Below are positions 1 to 4,897 of a stretch of 8,486 nt of DNA, in pieces. Both the position numbers and the translations under genes were made by a program. Numbering within the stretch: position 1 is the stretch's first letter; each line of letters begins with the position of its first letter. The notes under the pieces were generated by a model. The model did not search any database. It was not told where the DNA came from and worked only from the letters and a program-made list of their open reading frames with translations. Source of the DNA: an uncultured Opitutales bacterium (GTDB lineage Bacteria > Verrucomicrobiota > Verrucomicrobiia > Opitutales > UBA2995); NCBI GenBank assembly GCA_937920335.1, contig CALGUT010000280.1, positions 1 through 8,486 of the forward strand, given 5' to 3'.

Positions 1-1
1 C

Positions 2-820
2 GCTTCCAAATGGGGTGAAGGAGATCGTGTGACTTTCGACCCAATGATCTACTGTGGCAATTGTTACCACTGCAACCGTGGTGAGACGAATTTGTGCGAC
101 GACCGAATGGTTCTCGGAGTGTCTTGTGGGGACTATCGCAGGCATGGTGCGTTCGCAGAGTATGTTACCGTTCCAGATCATATTTTGTATGCATTGCCCG
201 AGGGGATTTCCTTTGAGCAAGCTGCGATGGTCGAAGCCGTCTCCGTAGCGGTTCATGCGGTTTCCCGCACTCCCGTTGAGCTGAACGACTCGGTTGTAGT
301 AGTAGGTGCCGGTATGATTGGTTTGCTCTGTCTTCAGGCGATAAAGGCGGCTGGCTGCGGAAAGACCTTTGTGGTCGATCTTGATGAGTCTCGCCTTGAG
401 GTTGCCAAAGAATTTGGCGCTGATTTTTGCCTAAACCCTTCGAAGCTGAATGTAGTCGAAACGATACGGGCAGAGACTCACGGCAGAGGGGCCGATTTAT
501 CAATGGAAGCGGTTGGAATCACAGCGGCCACTCAGACTGCAATTGCTAGTTTGAGAAAGGGAGGAAGCTGCACCTTGGTTGGCAATATTGCCAAGACGGT
601 TGAAATGCCGCTTCAGGAAGTTGTGACCCGCCAGATTAACCTCATCGGTAGTTGCGCATCTGCAGGTGAATATCCCGCTTGTTTGGACCTGATTGCGAGC
701 GGCAAAATTGATGTTGGGCCCTTGATTAGCCAAGTGCGTCCACTCGAAGAAGGGGGCGACTGGTTTGCCCGTCTTCACAAGGGCGAAGCGGGTCTAACCA
801 AAGTTATTCTTAATCCGTAA
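2..820 (+). CDS. Zinc-dependent medium-chain alcohol/polyol dehydrogenase, 5'-truncated
   Basis: The open frame runs back to the window edge (ASKWGEGDRV before the GTG at 29), so that GTG is an internal valine in the conserved GDRV motif and not a start. The 272 visible residues lack roughly the first 75 of a family usually near 345, including the catalytic-zinc Cys and the GHE motif. The structural-zinc lobe is present with four cysteines at visible residues 18, 21, 24 and 32 (CGNC, C, C). A Rossmann GAGMIG follows at 102-107. The acidic Asp126 ending beta-2 favours NAD+ over NADP+. Glu79 in VEAVSVAVHA matches the conserved glutamate of sorbitol- and threonine-dehydrogenase-like members. The enzyme should be cytoplasmic and oxidise a secondary alcohol of a sugar, polyol or hydroxy acid. 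It probably shares a transcript with the oxidoreductase 69 bases downstream. Family is confident; substrate is unknown. Confidence 0.93.
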   Translation, partial: ASKWGEGDRVTFDPMIYCGNCYHCNRGETNLCDDRMVLGVSCGDYRRHGAFAEYVTVPDHILYALPEGISFEQAAMVEAVSVAVHAVSRTPVELNDSVVVVGAGMIGLLCLQAIKAAGCGKTFVVDLDESRLEVAKEFGADFCLNPSKLNVVETIRAETHGRGADLSMEAVGITAATQTAIASLRKGGSCTLVGNIAKTVEMPLQEVVTRQINLIGSCASAGEYPACLDLIASGKIDVGPLISQVRPLEEGGDWFARLHKGEAGLTKVILNP

Positions 821-889
821 CAATAGCGAGTGGGATAACGATTAGGATCACGATAAAGATATCCCTCTGCTCCACGTTTTTAACAAATA
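821..889 (+). other. Short intergenic spacer with a weak inverted repeat
   Basis: The 69 bases between the two dehydrogenase genes hold a 6-base inverted repeat, GGGATA (832-837) and TATCCC (860-865), with a 22-base loop and no T-tract. This is not a convincing terminator, which favours read-through into the oxidoreductase. No GGAGG-like ribosome binding site precedes the ATG at 890; the preceding bases are A/T-rich (AACAAATA). Confidence 0.4.
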
Positions 890-2014
890 ATGATCAATAC
901 CGGTATTATTGGAACTGGCAAAGTCGCGCACCTTCATGCGGCCGCCCTTGTCAAAAACCCTAACAGCAACTTTACGGCAGTTCTCGGAAGAACGCCCGAT
1001 CGTACTCAGGCATTTGCAGACGAGTATGGCGTGAAAGCGTTCACCGATTTGAATGCCTACTTGAATGAATCGGGTGTTCAGGCTTCGACGGTCTGCACAC
1101 CCCATCCGGCTCACGTGGACTCCGCTGTAGCGGCACTGGAGTCTGGAATGCACCTGCTGATTGAAAAACCATTGGCCTCCTCCTTGGAACATTGCGACGC
1201 AATGCTGGCTGCAGCTGAGAAAGGACATGCGAAATTGGGTATGTGCTGTCAGCGCCGTTACTACGAACCCGTAGTTCGGGTAAAGGAAGCGATCGAAGCC
1301 GGGAAGATTGGGAAACCGATATTAGGAATGGTCACGATGCTCGGATGGCGCGATCAGGATTACTATGACAGCGATCCGTGGCGTGGCACCTGGAGTGAAG
1401 AGGGGGGTGGTGTTTTAGTAAATCAGGCGGTTCACCAGCTTGACCTCCTGCTTTGGTTTATGGGTGAGGTCGATCAAGTCTGTGGCATGTGGGGAAACCT
1501 GAATCATCCGGGTATCGAAGTGGAAGATACAGCCGTGGCGTCTATCAAATTCAAGAGCGGGGCCATGGGGCATATCCTGGTAAGTAATTCCTTTAACCCG
1601 GCTCTATTCGGTAAGGTCAGTGTCTTGGGCAACACGGGTGCAAAAGTCGGTGTCCAAACCGATGGCGGGCAAATGTTCATCGCTGGCATGGCTGCGATTG
1701 AAGAACCACCGCTCAACGATTTCTGGACGATCCCGGGAGAGGAACCACTTCTCGAAACATTTCGAGCGGAAGACACCCAACAATTTAAGGAGATCAATCC
1801 GATGGAGTATTACCATCACCTCCAGATCTCTGACTTTATCGACGCCGTTGAGAACGACCGCGAACCGAGTGTTACGGGACAGGAAGGGCGCAACGCTGTT
1901 GAGCTTTTCACCGCAATCTATAGAAGTGGCCGTGATGGTAAGACGATCCAGTTTCCTTTGGAGGCAGAGGTTGATCGTGATGACTTCGATGGAAGACTCA
2001 GAGCAGAAGACTAG
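890..2014 (+). CDS. Gfo/Idh/MocA-family NAD(P)-dependent oxidoreductase
   Basis: This 374-residue protein is full length for the family. An N-terminal Rossmann fold begins immediately (TGIIGTGKVAHLHAAAL, glycine motif at residues 8-13). The cofactor/active-site EKP motif is at 92-94. The conserved GGGVLVNQAVHQLD block at about 172-185 supplies the presumed catalytic histidine, His182, and Asp185. The C-terminal part ends with the usual DFIDAV...GRNAVELFTAIYRS helix. No signal peptide or Tat motif is seen, so it should act in the cytoplasm, unlike secreted glucose-fructose oxidoreductases. Family members reversibly oxidise a hydroxyl of sugars, inositols or their derivatives, or act in redox-assisted glycoside cleavage. 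The ATG at 890 is chosen because the fold starts directly after it. The partial zinc dehydrogenase lies 69 bases upstream on the same strand. Its stop overlaps the convergent regulator's stop. Exact substrate is not determinable. Confidence 0.93.
   Translation: MINTGIIGTGKVAHLHAAALVKNPNSNFTAVLGRTPDRTQAFADEYGVKAFTDLNAYLNESGVQASTVCTPHPAHVDSAVAALESGMHLLIEKPLASSLEHCDAMLAAAEKGHAKLGMCCQRRYYEPVVRVKEAIEAGKIGKPILGMVTMLGWRDQDYYDSDPWRGTWSEEGGGVLVNQAVHQLDLLLWFMGEVDQVCGMWGNLNHPGIEVEDTAVASIKFKSGAMGHILVSNSFNPALFGKVSVLGNTGAKVGVQTDGGQMFIAGMAAIEEPPLNDFWTIPGEEPLLETFRAEDTQQFKEINPMEYYHHLQISDFIDAVENDREPSVTGQEGRNAVELFTAIYRSGRDGKTIQFPLEAEVDRDDFDGRLRAED
1751..1766. repeat. 16-base near-perfect palindrome inside the oxidoreductase gene
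   Basis: CTCGAAACATTTCGAG has two perfect 7-base arms (CTCGAAA and TTTCGAG) around the dinucleotide CA. It encodes L-E-T-F-R at residues 288-292 of the oxidoreductase. The GAAAC/TTTC centre resembles LacI/GalR-type operators, but the central step is CA rather than the usual CG. It could be an intragenic auxiliary operator or chance. Confidence 0.35.
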
Positions 2015-3099
2015 GCGTCTGGTTGTTTCAGAGTAAATCCCTCGACAAAATCGCCTCTCAAAAGAGTCGTTCTGGGTTTTGTTAACTCACCCCGTTCGTT
2101 ATTATAGAGACGTTCGGAAACGATGTTCACTGCGACCTCTGCCATTTCTTCATGGCACTGGCGATAACCTGAACAGCCGTCAGTTTTTGATGACCAATTG
2201 AGAACCATATAGCCAAAGTCGTCAGGAACTTTATAACCGAGCCGTTGGAAGTAGTCCAAAATTCGGGATCGAAAAGTTATTACCACATCGGGTTTGTTTC
2301 TCTTATACCAAAAGTGCATGGATTCAAAATCGGTTGCCTCGAATAGAAGCTCTGGTTTCGGAATTCGCAAAATGGGAACTCGGTCGGTTGGAGTCACAAC
2401 TCGATTCTGGTATTCTAGAAATCCGGCATTCCAGAGGTGACCCCCACGCAGCTCATTTTCAGAGTCGGTGATGAATCCGATACGGCGATATCCTCGTTTT
2501 GAGAGATACTCGAGGACATCCTGCATACACCTGAAGTTATCATAGAACACACTTGGGATATTACCCAGAGTGTCTGAAAATCCGATTGATGATACGGCGA
2601 ATTTTGACCAGTCGAGATTGAGTTGTGTGTTTGAGAATCTTAGCGGGCCCAGTACCAGTCCGGAAACGCTTCTACTCATCATGACCTGCTGAATTCGCTC
2701 ACTAGAGTAGTGGGCCAAGTCAAACTCCAGAAATTCAAAATCGAAGCCAAGTGATTCTGTCCTCCTTTTAGCCCCGGTCAGGAACCGACTTTGTATATGC
2801 CACTCCACCCGTTTATCCTGGCGTTGCTCGTCGATAAAGGTGTTCAGTAACCCGATTGTAGGTTTCGATGTCTTACCGTTCTTAGATCGCCGAATTTGGG
2901 CCATATTGGCCGCCACCAAAGGATTCAATCGATAGCCCATTTTAAGGGCTATATTCTTTATGCGATCTCTGGTTTCTTTGGGTATTCTAGGGTTGTTTCG
3001 CAATGCCAGTGATACCGTGGCTTTGCATACACTTGCCTCCTTGGCGATGTCAGCAAAAGTCGGTTGTTTGTCCGGCTTATGAATGTAGGGTTCTTCCAT
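2011..3099 (-). CDS. LacI/GalR-family transcriptional regulator
   Basis: The 362-residue protein has an N-terminal helix-turn-helix at about residues 13-35 (PTFADIAKEASVCKATVSLAL, recognition helix from about Lys26). A hinge region at about 56-70 (GYRLNPLVAANMAQI) follows, then a periplasmic-binding-protein-like sensor domain from about 80 to the end, finishing with the family's L-x-G-x-F-x-x-G-x-T ending (LRGDFVEGFTL). It is slightly longer than the usual 330-345. Such dimers bind palindromic operators and respond to a sugar or sugar phosphate. The hinge carries Met66 where many members have the minor-groove leucine, and Cys25 replaces the usual serine of VSKATVS. The ATG at 3099 is the nearest start giving an intact DNA-binding domain; no clear ribosome binding site precedes it. 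It lies 114 bases downstream of the sulfatase on the same strand and may be co-transcribed with it. The likely target is the palindrome at 4751-4770 (inference). Confidence 0.94.
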   Translation of the reverse strand: MEEPYIHKPDKQPTFADIAKEASVCKATVSLALRNNPRIPKETRDRIKNIALKMGYRLNPLVAANMAQIRRSKNGKTSKPTIGLLNTFIDEQRQDKRVEWHIQSRFLTGAKRRTESLGFDFEFLEFDLAHYSSERIQQVMMSRSVSGLVLGPLRFSNTQLNLDWSKFAVSSIGFSDTLGNIPSVFYDNFRCMQDVLEYLSKRGYRRIGFITDSENELRGGHLWNAGFLEYQNRVVTPTDRVPILRIPKPELLFEATDFESMHFWYKRNKPDVVITFRSRILDYFQRLGYKVPDDFGYMVLNWSSKTDGCSGYRQCHEEMAEVAVNIVSERLYNNERGELTKPRTTLLRGDFVEGFTLKQPDA

Positions 3100-3213
3100 A
3101 ATACCAAGCGGGGGTTTGGGGTAAGTGCTTAGAGATGTTCAAACTAAAGCGTGGACTGGCCTTGGATGCAATCCTTCATCTTCAAAGCAAACGGTTTCGG
3201 ATCGAAATCTAGA
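3100..3213 (-). other. Spacer between sulfatase and regulator genes with a short operator-like palindrome
   Basis: These 114 bases separate the sulfatase stop from the regulator ATG. A short odd palindrome, AAAC-G-GTTT, lies at 3189-3197; it has the same arms as the core of the 4751-4770 operator but a spacer one base shorter. No strong hairpin with a T-tract is seen on the minus strand, so sulfatase transcripts could run into the regulator gene. No convincing -35/-10 pair was recognised. Confidence 0.35.
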
Positions 3214-4611
3214 TCACATAGGGGCAATGCGCTTTGAGCCTACGTTAGTCGTCAGATTTACGTGATTGTTAAAGCTCTCCAAGATCAGACGGTTTTTTAT
3301 CTCCAGATGGTCGGGGTCATGCCAAAGGTCATTGTGTTCCCATGGGTCTTCTTCGAGGTCGTAGAGTTCACCAAGGCCTTGGCTGTGATAGACGACCAAC
3401 TTGTATCGGCTATCACGATACATCGTTCCATAGCTGCCTGTGCCTCCAGTGAATTGTGCATCCAGAGCGTCGAAGTATTCGCAGCGAACGGAATCCCGAA
3501 TGTGCTTTCCGGAAGTTTCACCTCGTAGGATGGATAAAAGGCTCTTTCCTTGATGATACTCAGGTAGTTCGATGCCAGCAAATTCGAGTAGTGTTGCCGA
3601 TAAATCGAGAAGTTCTACCAGACCATCGCATTGCAGGTTGGAGCGTATGTGCTGCGGAGCAGAGAAAATCAAAGGCACCTTTACGAGCCCTTCGTAAAAT
3701 CGGCATCCTTTGAACATGAGGCCGTGATCACCGAGTGTCTCTCCATGATCTGAAGTAAATATGATGATCGTGTTCTCCCTCTGATCTGTGTTGTCCAATA
3801 CCTCGAGAATTCGAGCAAGCTGTTCATCGATGAGCGCTATCATGGCGTAGTATTTTGCTTGGGCAGACTTGGCGTTGTTTGCTTCTGGAGTTTGTGCTGT
3901 GCCTTGGAAATCGACTGCCGCAAGCGTCTTCTGATGTTTTAGATCACTTTCCCTAAAATGAGGTCCTGGCATTTCTTCGGGATCAAATCGCTCTGCATAC
4001 GCTGCAGGTGGGACGAAGGGTGGATGAGGATCGTAGACATTAATATTCAGCATCCAGGGTTGGTCATGGTCTCGGGATATAAAATCGATCGCGCAATCGG
4101 AGGCCCACTTGGTCTGATGAAATTCTGTTGGGACGTTTTCTTTAGAATTACGTAGGGTATCCAGGTCTTGACCCTGACTTCTCACCCAATCTGCGTAAGC
4201 GTGGGTTCCTTCAGGCCAGTCGTCCCGGGGAGCATGAGAGTGCTGCCAGTATCCAAACCCATCGTCGAGGCGTGGTTCAGGTCGCTTGCCACCACTCACT
4301 AAATGAAATTTTCCAATCAGACCACAGGTATAGCCCGAATCGGAGATCAGCTTAGATATGAGGGGAGTATCCTCAGGAAACGTGTCGTTTCCATTGCGCG
4401 TATTGCGTGCGCGACTTGGGTAGAGCCCGGTCATAATACTGGCTCGGCTCGGGGTGCAAATCGGGCTTTGGCAATACGAGTTGGTAAAACTCACGCCGGA
4501 ATGAACGAGGCTATCCAGCGTCGGCGTAGCGACATGCGGGTTTCCCAGCGCGCCGATGGTATCAAAGCGTTGCTGATCGGTGCAGTACCAAAGGATATTG
4601 GGTCGTTTCAT
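3214..4611 (-). CDS. Formylglycine-dependent sulfatase (type I, S1-like), predicted cytoplasmic
   Basis: This 465-residue hydrolase belongs to the alkaline-phosphatase superfamily. The sulfatase signature CTPSR with downstream MTG gives the formylglycine precursor Cys52 and Arg56. Other expected residues are visible: Asp12-Gln13 (TDQQR), Lys101 and His103 (GKFH), His196 (DPHPP), Asp288-His289 (SDHGETLGDHG) and Lys301. The Asp-Gln and Asp-His metal ligands resemble choline-sulfatase and phosphonate-monoester-hydrolase-like members more than the Asp-Asp/Asp-Asn set of many secreted arylsulfatases. The ATG at 4611 is preferred because MKRPNILWYCTDQQR starts the fold directly. A TTG at 4656 would add 15 residues with no hydrophobic segment. 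Neither start gives a signal peptide, so the enzyme should stay cytoplasmic and desulfate an imported small molecule. Activity needs a sulfatase-maturing enzyme not found here. Phosphonate or phosphodiester cleavage is a possible alternative. Confidence 0.92.
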   Translation of the reverse strand: MKRPNILWYCTDQQRFDTIGALGNPHVATPTLDSLVHSGVSFTNSYCQSPICTPSRASIMTGLYPSRARNTRNGNDTFPEDTPLISKLISDSGYTCGLIGKFHLVSGGKRPEPRLDDGFGYWQHSHAPRDDWPEGTHAYADWVRSQGQDLDTLRNSKENVPTEFHQTKWASDCAIDFISRDHDQPWMLNINVYDPHPPFVPPAAYAERFDPEEMPGPHFRESDLKHQKTLAAVDFQGTAQTPEANNAKSAQAKYYAMIALIDEQLARILEVLDNTDQRENTIIIFTSDHGETLGDHGLMFKGCRFYEGLVKVPLIFSAPQHIRSNLQCDGLVELLDLSATLLEFAGIELPEYHQGKSLLSILRGETSGKHIRDSVRCEYFDALDAQFTGGTGSYGTMYRDSRYKLVVYHSQGLGELYDLEEDPWEHNDLWHDPDHLEIKNRLILESFNNHVNLTTNVGSKRIAPM

Positions 4612-4704
4612 GGAGATCGGAGGGCTGGTTGGAGGTTTTCTGGAAGTAAGAACCAAGTCTTACGATGGGAACAAACGGGGCGTATCAAACTGAATGCTGA
4701 TAGA

Positions 4705-4716
4705 ACCTCTTGAGGT
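4705..4716. repeat. Inverted repeat ACCTC-TT-GAGGT, first copy of a repeated motif
   Basis: Five-base arms ACCTC and GAGGT flank TT. The right part, CTTGAGGT, recurs at 4778-4785 in a similar AACC-rich context, 69 bases away, on the other side of the LacI-type palindrome. It may be a binding site for a second regulator; its role is unknown. Confidence 0.35.
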
Positions 4717-4750
4717 ATGTTGGGAGAATTTAGGATGAACAAAACAATTG

Positions 4751-4770
4751 CTGGTAAACGCGTTTAGCAG
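4751..4770. promoter_or_regulatory. Candidate LacI/GalR-family operator
   Basis: CTGGTAAACGCGTTTAGCAG is a 20-base palindrome with 18 of 20 positions symmetric. The central 12 bases TAAACGCGTTTA are perfect, and after one mismatched pair (G/G) the arms resume as CTG/CAG. A/T-rich AAAC-GTTT arms around a CG-containing centre are the hallmark of LacI/GalR operators. It lies 127 bases before the receptor ATG and 139 bases before the sulfatase ATG, and a LacI-family gene is the neighbour. Control of both divergent genes by that regulator is inferred. Confidence 0.72.
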
Positions 4771-4777
4771 TAACCCC

Positions 4778-4785
4778 CTTGAGGT
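4778..4785. repeat. Second copy of CTTGAGGT
   Basis: This is a direct repeat of 4709-4716. The surrounding AACC...GGTT (4772-4787) could form only a four-base stem. It sits 7 bases after the LacI-type palindrome. Repetition at a 69-base offset suggests a shared protein-binding site, but chance is not excluded. Confidence 0.3.
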
Positions 4786-4838
4786 TTCTGATCATAAGAG
4801 AGATTTTAATCTTAGAACCTACCCCGAATGAATTACCA

Positions 4839-4859
4839 AATGACTTTATCTCGGTCATT
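4839..4859 (+). promoter_or_regulatory. Inverted repeat in the receptor gene leader
   Basis: AATGAC (4839-4844) and GTCATT (4854-4859) form perfect 6-base arms around a 9-base spacer, ending 38 bases before the preferred ATG. It could be a hairpin in the 5' untranslated RNA or a protein-binding dyad. It has no terminator-like T-tract. Confidence 0.3.
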
Positions 4860-4897
4860 CTACGGTGGTCATAAGCCTTCTTAATCGACTTACACAA

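Larger units (their letters stand above)
4612..4897. promoter_or_regulatory. Divergent promoter region between sulfatase and TonB receptor genes
   Basis: The 286 bases between the two divergent start codons must carry the promoters of both genes. They hold the LacI-type palindrome (4751-4770), a duplicated CTTGAGGT motif (4709-4716 and 4778-4785) and an inverted repeat in the receptor leader (4839-4859). Promoter hexamers are only weakly recognisable. On the plus strand TTTAAT (4805-4810) is a good -10 match without a well-spaced -35, and TTGCTG (4748-4753) with TAACCC (4771-4776) has 17-base spacing but poor matches. On the minus strand TTGATA (4688-4683) is a good -35 match, with only TCGTAA (4665-4660) at 17 bases. 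No small gene is supported here. Confidence 0.6.

Noticed and set aside
29..820. A GTG start at 29 for the zinc dehydrogenase
   Set aside because: The frame stays open to the window edge, and the GTG encodes the valine of the conserved GDRV motif just before the zinc-lobe cysteines; the gene is truncated, not short.
832..865. Inverted repeat GGGATA...TATCCC between the two dehydrogenase genes as a terminator
   Set aside because: Stem of only 6 A/T-containing pairs with a 22-base loop and no T-tract.
1620..2036. 138-codon open frame on the plus strand overlapping the oxidoreductase gene
   Set aside because: It lies in another frame of a gene with clear family motifs and its translation is Arg/Ser-rich with no recognisable domain.
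3104..3119. CCAA...TTGG hairpin just upstream of the regulator ATG
   Set aside because: Only four pairs with an 8-base loop; too weak to call an operator or terminator.
4612..4656. TTG start at 4656 for the sulfatase
   Set aside because: The added 15 residues are proline-rich, not hydrophobic and not part of the fold; the ATG at 4611 starts directly before the conserved PNILWYCTDQQR strand.
4303..4713. 136-codon open frame antisense to the sulfatase 5' end
   Set aside because: It mirrors conserved sulfatase coding sequence and shows no independent domain; a by-product of codon composition.
4865..4897. GTG start at 4865 for the receptor
   Set aside because: It would place 11 residues ahead of a canonical MK-initiated signal peptide; the ATG at 4898 fits export better.
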